NCBI RefSeq assembly: GCF_013389595.1 | Contig: NZ_CP058306.1 | Location: forward strand, 3,162,001-3,226,000 | DNA from: Flavobacterium sp. I3-2 | Lineage (GTDB): Bacteria; Bacteroidota; Bacteroidia; Flavobacteriales; Flavobacteriaceae | DNA: 64,000 nt | Direction of reading: 5' to 3' | Shown: piece after piece, positions 36,732-46,352 of the stretch | Layout: every line of letters begins with the position of its first letter | Position numbering within the stretch: the first letter of the stretch is position 1 | The notes under the pieces: generated by a model | What the model was told of the DNA's origin: nothing | Seen by the model: only the letters and a program-made list of their open reading frames with translations | Database searches by the model: none | Translations under genes and position numbers: made by a program

Positions 36732-38141
36732 TTATTCTTCTTTTTTTCTGTTGTAACCTAAAATATTTAATACATCTTCGGCTGTTTGTTGTTGTGAAAA
36801 TACTTCTGTTGCAACAATTCCATTTTCATCTCTATCTATTAAGATATGTTTGGGTTGCGGAATTAAACAGTGATGAATTCCGCCTTGACCTCCAATGGTT
36901 TCTTGATAAGCACCTGTATTAAAGAAACCTAAATACAAAGGTTTATCTTTATTATATTTTGGAAGATAAATGGCATTTAAATTTTGTTCTGAATTGTAAT
37001 AATCATCACTATCACAAGTTAAACCTCCCAAAAGTACACGCTCGTAAGAATCGTTCCAACGGTTAATAGCAAGCATGATAAAACGCTTATTAATTGCCCA
37101 AGTATCAGGTAAAGTTGTAATGAAAGACGAATCAATCATGTTCCACTTTTCTCTATCGTTTTGCTGCTTTTGGTAAAGTACTTTATAAATAGCACCACCC
37201 GACTCACCTACTGTAAACGAACCAAATTCTGTAAAGATATTCGGAACTGGAACTTCAGCCTCATCACAAGCTATCTTAATTTGATTAATGATTTCATCTA
37301 TCATATAAGCGTAATCGTAATCGAAAGCTAATGAATTTTTGATTGGAAAACCTCCACCAATATTTAAACTATCTAAAGTTGGACATTCTTTCTTTAAGTT
37401 GATGTAAACCTTTAAACATTTAGATAATTCATTCCAATAATATGACGTATCACGAATTCCGGTATTAATGAAAAAGTGTAACATTTTCACTTCTACATTC
37501 GGATTTTCAACAATATTTTTTCGGTAAAATGGTAATATGTTTTTATATCCAATTCCTAAACGAGATGTATAAAATTCGAACTTCGGTTCTTCTTCAGATG
37601 CGATACGAATTCCGATTTGGAATTTACCTTTTATACCTTCTTGAAGTAAATCTAATTCTTCAAAATTATCAACAATCGGAATGGTTTTTTTATGACCGTT
37701 ATTTATTAAACGCGTAATGTTTTCAATATATTGGTCGCGTTTAAAACCATTACATAAAACGTATGTATTTTTATCAATACGTCCGGTTTCTAATAAGTTT
37801 TCAACGATGTTAATATCAAATGCAGAAGAAGTTTCTACGTGAATATTATTCTTGAAAGCTTCGTTCATCACATATTCAAAGTGCGAACTTTTAGTACAAT
37901 AGCAGTAAAAATATTCACCTTCATATTTATGCTTTTCCATTGCTTTTCTAAACCAACCTTTTGCTTTGTTGATGTTATTTGAAATCTGTGGTAAATACGT
38001 AAATTTTAAAGGCGTTCCGTATTGTTCAACCAATCCCATCAAATCGATGTTATGGAACAATAAGTTATCTTTATTTAAAGTAAATTCTTCTTGTGGAAAG
38101 TAAAAAGTTTGATTAATTAAGTCGAAATATTTTGTATTCAT
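36732..38141 (-). CDS. speA: Biosynthetic arginine decarboxylase (PLP-dependent, alanine-racemase fold)
   Basis: 469 residues from the ATG at 38141 (MNTKYFDL); a longer frame from 38219 adds 26 residues without support. The fold III PLP site is visible: YCYCTKSSHFEYV carries the Lys that binds the cofactor, NIGGGFPIK the phosphate-binding glycines, and GLTCDSDDYY the C-terminal active-site Cys/Asp. It converts arginine to agmatine, the first step of polyamine synthesis, in the cytosol. The deoxyhypusine-synthase-like gene follows after 20 nt. It could also be read as a diaminopimelate-decarboxylase relative, but the Bacteroidota speA type fits better in length and context. Confidence 0.85.
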   Translation of the reverse strand: MNTKYFDLINQTFYFPQEEFTLNKDNLLFHNIDLMGLVEQYGTPLKFTYLPQISNNINKAKGWFRKAMEKHKYEGEYFYCYCTKSSHFEYVMNEAFKNNIHVETSSAFDINIVENLLETGRIDKNTYVLCNGFKRDQYIENITRLINNGHKKTIPIVDNFEELDLLQEGIKGKFQIGIRIASEEEPKFEFYTSRLGIGYKNILPFYRKNIVENPNVEVKMLHFFINTGIRDTSYYWNELSKCLKVYINLKKECPTLDSLNIGGGFPIKNSLAFDYDYAYMIDEIINQIKIACDEAEVPVPNIFTEFGSFTVGESGGAIYKVLYQKQQNDREKWNMIDSSFITTLPDTWAINKRFIMLAINRWNDSYERVLLGGLTCDSDDYYNSEQNLNAIYLPKYNKDKPLYLGFFNTGAYQETIGGQGGIHHCLIPQPKHILIDRDENGIVATEVFSQQQTAEDVLNILGYNRKKEE

Positions 38142-38193
38142 TGTATTGTTTTTAAGATTAAAATTTGAATTAAAAGCCAAAAAACAATTACAA

Positions 38194-38331
38194 TCAAACT
38201 CTAATATTTGCAAAAGCAATACTCATTTTTTCACTATAAATATTAGTGATGCGAGCCAAAATAAAAATTCCTTTCAATTGAATATACAATTCAGACTGAA
38301 TAGATTTTAGTACCGACATTTTTTGCGGCAT
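38194..38331 (-). CDS. Small ORF in the leader of speA
   Basis: 45 codons from ATG 38331 to TGA 38194, located between the TAACTTTG promoter box (38385-38378) and the speA start 52 nt downstream. The peptide is MPQKMSVLKSIQSELYIQ followed by a hydrophobic part (GIFILARITNIYSEKM). It could be an upstream regulatory ORF, a real small protein, or chance in an A+T-rich leader. No family recognised. Confidence 0.3.
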   Translation of the reverse strand: MPQKMSVLKSIQSELYIQLKGIFILARITNIYSEKMSIAFANIRV

Positions 38332-38377
38332 TTTATATTGACTAAATTCGATATTTAATTTTCTATTATTCACAGCG

Positions 38378-38385
38378 CAAAGTTA
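38378..38385 (-). promoter_or_regulatory. TAnnTTTG box for the speA operon
   Basis: Minus strand TAACTTTG, about 240 nt before the speA ATG, implying a long leader that contains the 45-codon ORF. Confidence 0.5.
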
Positions 38386-38424
38386 AATAAATAAAATATT
38401 GATTTGCTAACGATTTTTTTAATT

Positions 38425-39492
38425 TTAACGTAAATAATCGGTAAATGCATTTATAATCATTTCGGTTGTGACTTCTTCATTAATTACCGCAACACCGTTT
38501 TCTTTAATAAGTGTAAAATTGACACAACCTAATTCATTTTTTTTGTCGTGAACTAAAAGTTGCAAACAAGCTTCAATGTCTTTTTCTGATAATAGAATTT
38601 GTGGGAAAACAGCATTTAAAACCGTTTTGATTTCATTATAAAACAATTCTGAAATATAACCTTTTTGTAAAGAAAGATTTGATTCGAGAATCATTCCGAT
38701 TGCTACAGCTTCACCATGTAATAAAGTCGGTAACTCGTCATTATTCAAATGATAGCTTTCAATTGCATGACCTAAAGTATGTCCGAAATTTAATTTTTTA
38801 CGAATATTTTTTTCTTTTGGGTCTTGAAGTACGATTTCATTTTTAAGTTGAACCGAATGATAAATCAGCAATTCTAAATCATTAGTTGTAAAATTTGATA
38901 AATCTTTCAATTGGTTCCAATACGAAATATCAGCAATTAAACCGTGTTTATACATTTCTGCCAAACCAGAACGCATTTCGTTGCCAGGTAAAGTTTCTAA
39001 AAAATTAGCATCAACTAAAACCATTTGCGGATTTGCAAACAAACCCACCTGATTTTTTAATCCACTTAAATCTACTCCTGTTTTTCCTCCAACAGACGCG
39101 TCAACCATTGCTAATAAAGTTGTAGGAACCGAAATAAAATCAATTCCACGTTTGTATGTAGCAGCTACAAATCCTCCTAAATCGGTAACAACTCCACCAC
39201 CTAACGAAATAAACATGGCTTTTCTATCGGCTTCATATTCCGACAAAACTGACCAAACTTCAAAACAAGTTTCAATGGTTTTATTGACCTCGCCATCTTC
39301 AATCTCAATAATTTCAAAAGCTAAAGTAGTTTCTAATCTTTGTAAAAAATATGGTAAACAATATTCAGTCGTATTCGAATCAGTTAAAATAAAAATTTTA
39401 GAATATCCGCCATTTGCTAGAATCTGACTTAAATTTTGAAAGCCATGCTCTGCAAAAAAAACACTGTAATTTTCAGCTTGAATTTCGTTCAT
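38425..39492 (-). CDS. aroB: 3-dehydroquinate synthase
   Basis: 355 residues, normal length. SLGGGVVTDLGGFVAATYKRG is the NAD-binding glycine motif; PTTLLAMVDASVGGKTGVDL, KLNFGHTLGHAIESYH and LLHGEAVAIGM carry the metal-binding Glu/His residues and the catalytic lysines. It converts 3-deoxy-D-arabino-heptulosonate 7-phosphate to 3-dehydroquinate in the shikimate pathway. Single gene, divergent from proline dehydrogenase. Confidence 0.97.
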   Translation of the reverse strand: MNEIQAENYSVFFAEHGFQNLSQILANGGYSKIFILTDSNTTEYCLPYFLQRLETTLAFEIIEIEDGEVNKTIETCFEVWSVLSEYEADRKAMFISLGGGVVTDLGGFVAATYKRGIDFISVPTTLLAMVDASVGGKTGVDLSGLKNQVGLFANPQMVLVDANFLETLPGNEMRSGLAEMYKHGLIADISYWNQLKDLSNFTTNDLELLIYHSVQLKNEIVLQDPKEKNIRKKLNFGHTLGHAIESYHLNNDELPTLLHGEAVAIGMILESNLSLQKGYISELFYNEIKTVLNAVFPQILLSEKDIEACLQLLVHDKKNELGCVNFTLIKENGVAVINEEVTTEMIINAFTDYLR

Positions 39493-39556
39493 TAGACACG
39501 TTTTAATTTTGTTGTAAAATTAAGCCATTTTTCATAGATATATATAATATGATATT

Positions 39557-39564
39557 TATATTTG
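39557..39564 (+). promoter_or_regulatory. TAnnTTTG box of the proline dehydrogenase gene
   Basis: TATATTTG ends 19 nt before the ATG at 39584. Confidence 0.55.
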
Positions 39565-39583
39565 TAGCCTATTTAATAAAGAA

Positions 39584-40756
39584 ATGGAAAAAATATTCAA
39601 CAACACAGAAGTAGCATTTTCTTTAAAAAATAATGCCGAATTAAATCGTGCTAATTTTTTATTTAAAATGATTAGTCATCCAACATTAGTAAAAATGGGT
39701 TCGTCATTGGCACATTTTGCTATCAAATATAAACTCCCTGTTGAAGGAATGATTCGTAAAACTGTTTTCGACCATTTTTGTGGTGGCGTTAACGAAAAAG
39801 ATTGCCTTAGCGTTGTAGATAAAATGTACACGAAAAAGGTTTCTTCGGTTTTGGATTATTCTGTTGAAGGTAAAGAATCTGAAGAGCAATTCGATGCCGC
39901 TTTAGCAATGACATTGAAAACTATTGAATTTGCTAAAGAAAGACAAGCTATTCCATTTGCTGTTTTTAAACCGACTGGTGTTGGTAAATTTGACCTTTTT
40001 GTTAAGAAAGGTGAAAACGCAGATTTTACTCCACAAGAACAATTTGCGTGGAACAAAATCGTAAATCGTTTTGATATTATTTGTAAAACGGCTTACGAAA
40101 AAGATGTTTTATTGCTTATCGATGCTGAAGAAAGCTGGATGCAAGATGCTGCTGATGCTTTAACTTTGGATATGATGCGCAAATACAACAAAGAAAAAGC
40201 TATTGTATTTAACACAGCTCAAACCTATCGTTGGGACCGTTTTGATTACATTAAAGAAATTCACCAAATTGGATTAACTGAAGGTTTCCATATTGGATTA
40301 AAAGTTGTACGTGGTGCTTATATGGAAAAAGAACGCGAACGCGCTCAAGAAAAAGGGTACCCATCTCCTATTTGTGCAACTAAAGAACAAACTGACGAAA
40401 CGTTTAATAAAAGCGTAACGTATATGTTAGAAAACCTAGATAATAAAATGGCTTTATTTGCTGGAACTCATAACGAAGATAGTTCGTATATGTTGATGCG
40501 ATTGATGCAAGAACGCAACATTGCGCATCATGATAACAGAATGTGGTTTGGTCAATTGTACGGAATGAGCGACAACATCAGTTACAACTTAGCAAAACAC
40601 GATTATAATGTTGCTAAATATTTACCATTCGGACCTGTTTTTGACGTGGTTCCATATTTGATTCGTAGAGCAGAAGAAAATACTTCTGTTGCTGGACAAA
40701 CTAATCGTGAATTAAGCTTGATACAAACAGAAATAAAAAGACGCAGAACAAATTAG
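39584..40756 (+). CDS. Proline dehydrogenase (monofunctional PRODH)
   Basis: 390 residues, the PRODH domain alone without the P5C dehydrogenase part of long PutA proteins. LLIDAEESWMQ, NTAQTYRWDRFDYI, GLKVVRGAYMEKERERA (FAD-binding strand and Arg), LFAGTHNEDSSYML and the C-terminal box PYLIRRAEENTSVAGQTNRE with the substrate arginines are all present. It oxidises proline to pyrroline-5-carboxylate with FAD at the membrane, feeding electrons to quinone. Bacteroidota carry it separately from the aldehyde dehydrogenase. Single gene with own promoter and terminator. Confidence 0.95.
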   Translation: MEKIFNNTEVAFSLKNNAELNRANFLFKMISHPTLVKMGSSLAHFAIKYKLPVEGMIRKTVFDHFCGGVNEKDCLSVVDKMYTKKVSSVLDYSVEGKESEEQFDAALAMTLKTIEFAKERQAIPFAVFKPTGVGKFDLFVKKGENADFTPQEQFAWNKIVNRFDIICKTAYEKDVLLLIDAEESWMQDAADALTLDMMRKYNKEKAIVFNTAQTYRWDRFDYIKEIHQIGLTEGFHIGLKVVRGAYMEKERERAQEKGYPSPICATKEQTDETFNKSVTYMLENLDNKMALFAGTHNEDSSYMLMRLMQERNIAHHDNRMWFGQLYGMSDNISYNLAKHDYNVAKYLPFGPVFDVVPYLIRRAEENTSVAGQTNRELSLIQTEIKRRRTN

Positions 40757-40778
40757 TTTTAATCTTTTAGTTGATATA

Positions 40779-40812
40779 AAAACGAGATTCGTAATTGAAT
40801 CTCGTTTTTTTG
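40779..40812 (+). terminator. Terminator of the proline dehydrogenase gene
   Basis: AAACGAGATTC GTAATT GAATCTCGTTT hairpin with T run; a near copy follows the next gene at 43658. Confidence 0.85.
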
Positions 40813-40942
40813 TTTATGACAAAATCTTTTTAATTAACGTTAATAACAATCAAATAACATAAATAACCCATTAGTTATTAATTAATTAAACAACACAAAA
40901 ACATTTTTTTTCATTTTTGACAAAACTAGAAAAACTAATAAA

Positions 40943-43651
40943 ATGAAAAAACTTACTCTAAGTTGCTTAACCGTTTTTGCATTATTAACTTCAAAAGAAT
41001 TACAAGCGCAATCATTAATTCATTATTGGAATTTTAATTCTAACAGTTCGATTTCCTCAATTACAACTCCTAATGTTTCAATCGCATCACCATCTTCTAT
41101 CAGTTACACTTTAGGAGCGACAACAGAATTTGCATTTGCGAATGGAACTGGTCAAAATTTTGACTTACTTAATTTAAACGCAAGAAACAGTGACGTCGCT
41201 GGTACACATTTGCGATTTAACAATCCGATTGGTGGTGCGTTGATATTTTCTTTATCAACCTTAGGATATGAAAATCCTGTAGTTAAATTTGCGACAAGAA
41301 GGTCTGGTTCTGGAGCGGGAACTCAAACATGGTCTTATTCTGTAGATGGAAACACATTCACAACGTTCCAAACCATCTATCCAAATGACGGCGATCCGAC
41401 TTTACAAACATTAGATTTTTCTTCATTACCTTTAGCAGATAACAATCCGAATTTTAAATTAAAAGTAGAGTTTTCAGAAGGAAACGGTGGAACAGTCGGA
41501 AATAATAGATTTGATAATTTTACGTTAGAAGCTTTTCTTTTAGGTTCAAGTCCAACTCCGACTCCAAAAATTTCTTTACAAAATCAACTCTATGTTTTCA
41601 ATGAAGATGCTGGAACGGTTAATGTGAATTTAAATATTCTAAACCCAGGAGCGAATTCAAGTGTTGATTTGATTGTGAAACCAGCTCCGTTCAGTACAGC
41701 AGATTCGAATGATCATAATTTAGTGACACAAACTATTAATTTCAATGAAAACACTTCTGCAACACATCCAATTTCATTTGCGATTACTGATGATAATTTA
41801 GAGGAACAACAAGCTGAATATTTTGTAATAAGTTTAGAAAATCCTGTAGGTTTAGAAATTGATGGCAATGCATCAGCTACAATATATATAAAAGACAACG
41901 ACCGTTTAGCACCTGTTCCTACAAACGAAATCACTTTAGATTATGTTGGTAGTTTTGATCCTTCTGGAGCAAATTCAAGTTCAACAGAAATCGTTGTACA
42001 TGATCCTACAACGCAAAGATTGTTTGTTACGAGCGGTGTTTCTGGAGTTTTGGATATTATTGATTTTTCAAATCCGTTACTACCAACTGTTATTCAATCA
42101 ATTAACATGTCATCTTATGGTGGAATTACAAGCGTTGCTGTAAAAAATGGAATTGTTGCTGTTGCAAGTCCAAATGCGATTGAAACTAATAACGGTTCTG
42201 TCGTTTTCTTTAATACAAACGGAACTTACATCAATCAGGTTACAGTTGGTGTGTTACCTGATAACATTGTTTTTTCGCCAGATGGTTCAAAAATTATGAC
42301 AGCAAATGAAGGACAACCGAATTCCAATTATAGTATTGATCCCGAAGGAAGTGTTTCAATTATTGATGTTTCCAATGGATTAAATAACATCAGTCAATCG
42401 AATGTTACAACTTTAAACTTCACGCAATTTAATTCTAATGAAACGAATCTTATTGCAAGTGGCATAAGAAAAACCAAAAGTACAAGTACGTTATCTCAAG
42501 ATTTAGAACCAGAGTACATTGCATTTGACCATACATCAACAAAAGCTTGGGTTACTTTACAAGAAAATAATGCAATCGCTGAAATTGATTTAACTACTTT
42601 GACAATAACAAATCTTTGGGCTTTAGGTACAAAAGACATGAGTTTACCAGGAAATGGTTTTGATGCTTCGGACAATAATAATGAGATTTTAATTGCAAAC
42701 TGGCCTGTGAAATCTTTTTACATTCCAGATGCAATTGCGACTTACAAAGTTAATAATACAAATTTCATTATTACAGCAAATGAAGGAGATGAAAAAGAAT
42801 ATGGTTCTTTTGAAGAACGAATTGCTGTCAACTCAAACAATTACAATTTAGATGCAACCGTTTTCCCAAATGCAAGTATCCTAAAACAACCACATAATTT
42901 AGGTCGATTTAGAGCAACAAACTTAAATGGCGATTCTAATAATGATGGTGTTTTTGAAGAAATTTATTCTGTTGGTGCACGTTCTTTTTCTATATTTAAT
43001 GCAGATACTCAAACTCTAGTTTACGATAGCGGTGATGATTTTGAAATGTATACTGCACAACATTATCCAACGCTATTTAATTCTGATCACGAATCAAATA
43101 GCAAAAAATCGAGAAGTCGTGCTAAAGGTCCTGAGCCAGAAGGAATAACTACAGCCACAATTAGTGACCAAACTTTTGCTTTTATTGCATTGGAAAGAAT
43201 TGGTGGAGTTATGGTTTATAATATTACAGATCCAAATAATGTCACTTTTGTAGATTATAAAAACAACAGAAGTACTTCAACTTATGCTGGTGATTTTGGA
43301 GCAGAAAGCTTGATTTATATTTCTCGAGAAAACAGTCCAAATAACACAGCCTACGTGATTGTTGCAAATGAAATTAGTGGAACATTAACCATTTATGAAG
43401 TAAATTCACCTTTACTTTCTACAGAAGATTTTATTATTGATGCTCCAAAAACATTCAATATTTTTCCAAATCCTTCAAAAGGAGATATCGTTTATTTTAA
43501 TAGAGAAGCTTCTGTTGTAATTTATGATTTCAATGGTAAAATCATCTACAAAAAAAATAATATTTCCTCTATAGATGTTTCGAGTTATCAAAAAGGAATT
43601 TATATTATTAAAACTTCCGAAGGTTTAATTCAAAAACTGATAGTAAACTAA
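40943..43651 (+). CDS. T9SS-exported choice-of-anchor I family protein with Calx-beta domain
   Basis: 902 residues. Signal peptide to about residue 22 (ELQAQ). Residues about 23-205 form a lectin-like beta domain beginning LIHYWNFNSN. A Calx-beta domain follows (about 215-320, ending ATIYIKDNDR). The main domain (about 330-815) has the choice-of-anchor I beta-propeller pattern: GVLDIIDFSNPLLPTVIQSI, FSPDGSKIMTANEGQPN, ANEGDEKEYGSFEERI and EGITTATISDQTFAFIALER. The last 75 residues are a T9SS type A sorting signal (FNIFPNPSKGD ... QKLIVN). It is thus secreted to the surface. Similar proteins include alkaline-phosphatase-like ones, but no catalytic residues are assigned here. Confidence 0.88.
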   Translation: MKKLTLSCLTVFALLTSKELQAQSLIHYWNFNSNSSISSITTPNVSIASPSSISYTLGATTEFAFANGTGQNFDLLNLNARNSDVAGTHLRFNNPIGGALIFSLSTLGYENPVVKFATRRSGSGAGTQTWSYSVDGNTFTTFQTIYPNDGDPTLQTLDFSSLPLADNNPNFKLKVEFSEGNGGTVGNNRFDNFTLEAFLLGSSPTPTPKISLQNQLYVFNEDAGTVNVNLNILNPGANSSVDLIVKPAPFSTADSNDHNLVTQTINFNENTSATHPISFAITDDNLEEQQAEYFVISLENPVGLEIDGNASATIYIKDNDRLAPVPTNEITLDYVGSFDPSGANSSSTEIVVHDPTTQRLFVTSGVSGVLDIIDFSNPLLPTVIQSINMSSYGGITSVAVKNGIVAVASPNAIETNNGSVVFFNTNGTYINQVTVGVLPDNIVFSPDGSKIMTANEGQPNSNYSIDPEGSVSIIDVSNGLNNISQSNVTTLNFTQFNSNETNLIASGIRKTKSTSTLSQDLEPEYIAFDHTSTKAWVTLQENNAIAEIDLTTLTITNLWALGTKDMSLPGNGFDASDNNNEILIANWPVKSFYIPDAIATYKVNNTNFIITANEGDEKEYGSFEERIAVNSNNYNLDATVFPNASILKQPHNLGRFRATNLNGDSNNDGVFEEIYSVGARSFSIFNADTQTLVYDSGDDFEMYTAQHYPTLFNSDHESNSKKSRSRAKGPEPEGITTATISDQTFAFIALERIGGVMVYNITDPNNVTFVDYKNNRSTSTYAGDFGAESLIYISRENSPNNTAYVIVANEISGTLTIYEVNSPLLSTEDFIIDAPKTFNIFPNPSKGDIVYFNREASVVIYDFNGKIIYKKNNISSIDVSSYQKGIYIIKTSEGLIQKLIVN

Positions 43652-43657
43652 AAAACT

Positions 43658-43690
43658 AAAACGAGGTTCTAAATTGAATCTCGTTTTTTT
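43658..43690 (+). terminator. Terminator of the choice-of-anchor protein gene
   Basis: AACGAGGTTC TAAATT GAATCTCGTT hairpin and T run, very like the one at 40779. Confidence 0.85.
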
Positions 43691-43920
43691 ATTCTGATTA
43701 TTCGCTTTTGTTCATTCGCTGTAATATTAGCATAACTGTTAAGACTAAAAACTAGAAATACTAACTAAATTAATAGACGTTTTTTTTGCTTTCACAGAAA
43801 ATGCAGTTCATGCATCATCAATGCTTTAACTATGCTTTATATTACAGAATATCTTAGCCGTTGGTATTTAGAAAAATTTTCAGAAAAATGGAATTTTATT
43901 TATTGAACTTTCAATTAAAC

Positions 43921-43948
43921 AAAAAAATTCGGCAATAACCGAATCTTT
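43921..43948 (-). terminator. Terminator of the 282-residue lipoprotein gene
   Basis: Minus strand ATTCGG TTATTG CCGAAT hairpin followed by T run. Confidence 0.75.
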
Positions 43949-43951
43949 TAT

Positions 43952-44800
43952 TTATTTTTTTTCTGCGTATAGTTTAAAGCCTAATGTTGTTTCATTGTTT
44001 ACACGAATTTCAGAAAGTGCTATCTTATTTTTAGCTGTTATCCAAATATGATGAATGATTTCATCTGTCGGAAGGGTTGAATCAAAATATTCTGCAAACA
44101 ATTCATTTAAATTGTTTTGTTCTGTATATGTTGGCAAACCGTAACTATCAATCATGTTACTATATAAAATAGCTCTACTTTCTTCATTTTTAGCTTGTGA
44201 ATATGGCCATGGTATATTTTTCCAACCACAAGTTACTTCAACTACAGATATAGATCCCATAATAGCAGATGTTGAAATCATTTTAGCATTTATAGTTAAT
44301 CCAAAATGATTAATATCATTAGTATACGATGTCTTTTCAAGTACGAAATTTTGCCAATCTATATTATAAAAATCATTAGGTTGAGAAACTGTAAAATCTA
44401 AAACATCTAAAGTTTTCTTTACGTTATTTTTATAGCCATATAAACGAGTTTGATAACTTCCTACTGCAAAAAAAGAATGATACCAATTAACTAATTCCAT
44501 TTCGGCTGGATTTCCATACGGATTTCCAGGATCTTCATAAGCAATATTATAAACGCGAAGTTCATTATCAATACCTGAAACAGAAAAAGTTAAGGAATCA
44601 TATAGTTGATTCATTGGCAAACCATCTGTTTTAATTTTAAATTGAAATTTTACACGCTCCAAAACCGTTGGATTTAAATTTGAAGCTATTAATTCATCTT
44701 TGATTACTGGCACAAATTCTTCATTTTGATTCATGTCAATTTCAGAACTTTCGCACGAAAATAGAATCAGTATTGGTAAAAATAAAAAAAAATTTTTCAT
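43952..44800 (-). CDS. Lipoprotein of unknown function
   Basis: 282 residues. A lipoprotein signal peptide ends at Cys16 (ILILFSC/ESSE), so it is anchored in the inner or outer membrane. No named domain recognised; the mature part looks beta-rich, with SNLNPTVLERVKFQFKI and SFFAVGSYQTRLYGYKN reminiscent of Ig-like or PKD-like strands, followed by an alpha/beta region. It lies 32 nt downstream of mnmE on the same strand, so it may be co-transcribed with it or have a promoter in the gap. Confidence 0.65.
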   Translation of the reverse strand: MKNFFLFLPILILFSCESSEIDMNQNEEFVPVIKDELIASNLNPTVLERVKFQFKIKTDGLPMNQLYDSLTFSVSGIDNELRVYNIAYEDPGNPYGNPAEMELVNWYHSFFAVGSYQTRLYGYKNNVKKTLDVLDFTVSQPNDFYNIDWQNFVLEKTSYTNDINHFGLTINAKMISTSAIMGSISVVEVTCGWKNIPWPYSQAKNEESRAILYSNMIDSYGLPTYTEQNNLNELFAEYFDSTLPTDEIIHHIWITAKNKIALSEIRVNNETTLGFKLYAEKK

Positions 44801-44832
44801 ATGTGAGTTTTATAATTTTAAACAAAAAACAA

Positions 44833-46218
44833 TTACTTTCCGATACAGAAATTAGCAAAAATATTCCCAAGCAACTCATCATTAGTTACTTGACCAGTAA
44901 TTTCACCAAAATAGTATAATGCTTGACGGATGTCAATCGCCATTAAATCGGCTGATAAATTACTGTCTAATCCCCATTTTACTTTTTCGATTTCTTCAAG
45001 AGCTTTTAATAACGAATCGTAATGACGTGTATTGGTTACAATGGTTTCGTTATTGCGCAAAGCACCAGTATCTACAAAGTTTAACAATTCATTTTTAAGC
45101 TCTTCTACTCCTACTTTGTTTTTAGCTGAAATCAATACTAAATTTGAAATTTGAGAATTAAGGGTTGAGATTTGTTCTTCAGATAACAAATCCATCTTAT
45201 TCATAATTACCAATAAAGCTTTTTGAGGGTATTTGTTTTTAATTTCTTGAATTTCACGTTTTAGGACTTCTAAATCATTCGCACGTGAATTTTCAACTAA
45301 AAATAACACCAATTGTGCTTGCTCAATTTTCTCGAATGTTTTTTGAATCCCGATGCTTTCAACCACATCTTTAGTTTCACGAATTCCAGCGGTATCTATA
45401 AAACGGAAACCAATTCCGTTAATTACCAATTCGTCTTCAATCGTATCGCGTGTTGTCCCGGCTATATCTGAAACAATGGCGCGTTCTTCATTTAATAATG
45501 CATTTAATAAGGTAGATTTTCCGACATTTGGTTCACCCACAATAGCAACCGGAATTCCGTTTTTGATTACATTTCCGACAGCAAACGAATCAATCAAACG
45601 TTTTAAAACAAATTCAATTCGATTTACTAATTCTCGAAAAGCTGTACGATCTGCAAACTCTACATCTTCTTCAGAAAAATCTAATTCTAATTCAATTAAA
45701 GAAGCAAAGTTCAATAACTCTTCACGTAGTTTGGCAATTTCGTTTGAGAATCCACCTCGCATTTGCTGCATCGCAATTTGATGTGACGCTTCATTGTCTG
45801 AAGCAATTAAATCAGAAACAGCTTCGGCTTGAGATAAATCCATTTTTCCGTTCAGGAATGAACGCATGGTAAATTCACCCGGTGTTGCCATACGACATCC
45901 GTTACGCAGCAACAACTGCATAATTTGTTGTTGGATAAAAGTAGATCCGTGACACGAAATTTCGACAGTTGGTTCGCCTGTATAAGAATTACTTCCTTTA
46001 AATAATGAAACTAAAACTTGGTCGTAAATCTTTGTTCCTTCAATAATATGACCAAGATGTAAGGTATGCGATTTTTGTTTGGTTAAATCTTTTCCTTTAA
46101 TTGATTGAAACAACGGTGCTACAATTTCAATAGCTTTAGGCCCAGAAACACGAATCACTGCAATTGCACCAGCTCCCGAAGGTGTAGCTAAAGCAACAAT
46201 AGTATCTTGTAAAATCAT
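44833..46218 (-). CDS. mnmE: tRNA uridine-5-carboxymethylaminomethyl modification GTPase MnmE
   Basis: 461 residues, normal length. The N-terminal tetrahydrofolate-binding domain (DTIVALATPSGAGAIAVIRV) is followed by a helical domain and an embedded GTPase with GEPNVGKST (G1), DTAGIRETKD (G3) and NKMD (G4). The C-terminus FCIGK carries the essential Cys. With MnmG it modifies U34 of several tRNAs. It has a TATTTTTG box upstream. Confidence 0.97.
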   Translation of the reverse strand: MILQDTIVALATPSGAGAIAVIRVSGPKAIEIVAPLFQSIKGKDLTKQKSHTLHLGHIIEGTKIYDQVLVSLFKGSNSYTGEPTVEISCHGSTFIQQQIMQLLLRNGCRMATPGEFTMRSFLNGKMDLSQAEAVSDLIASDNEASHQIAMQQMRGGFSNEIAKLREELLNFASLIELELDFSEEDVEFADRTAFRELVNRIEFVLKRLIDSFAVGNVIKNGIPVAIVGEPNVGKSTLLNALLNEERAIVSDIAGTTRDTIEDELVINGIGFRFIDTAGIRETKDVVESIGIQKTFEKIEQAQLVLFLVENSRANDLEVLKREIQEIKNKYPQKALLVIMNKMDLLSEEQISTLNSQISNLVLISAKNKVGVEELKNELLNFVDTGALRNNETIVTNTRHYDSLLKALEEIEKVKWGLDSNLSADLMAIDIRQALYYFGEITGQVTNDELLGNIFANFCIGK

Positions 46219-46235
46219 AATATTAAATATTTGTA

Positions 46236-46243
46236 CAAAAATA
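46236..46243 (-). promoter_or_regulatory. TAnnTTTG box of mnmE
   Basis: Minus strand TATTTTTG, 17 nt before the mnmE start. Confidence 0.5.
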
Positions 46244-46352
46244 CAATTAATTACCCAATCATTAAAAGGTTTATTTGAACATAAAATATCAGCAAATACT
46301 TGCTTTATGCAAACTTTTTTTTGTAATTTAGGCTAGACTAAACAACATTATC

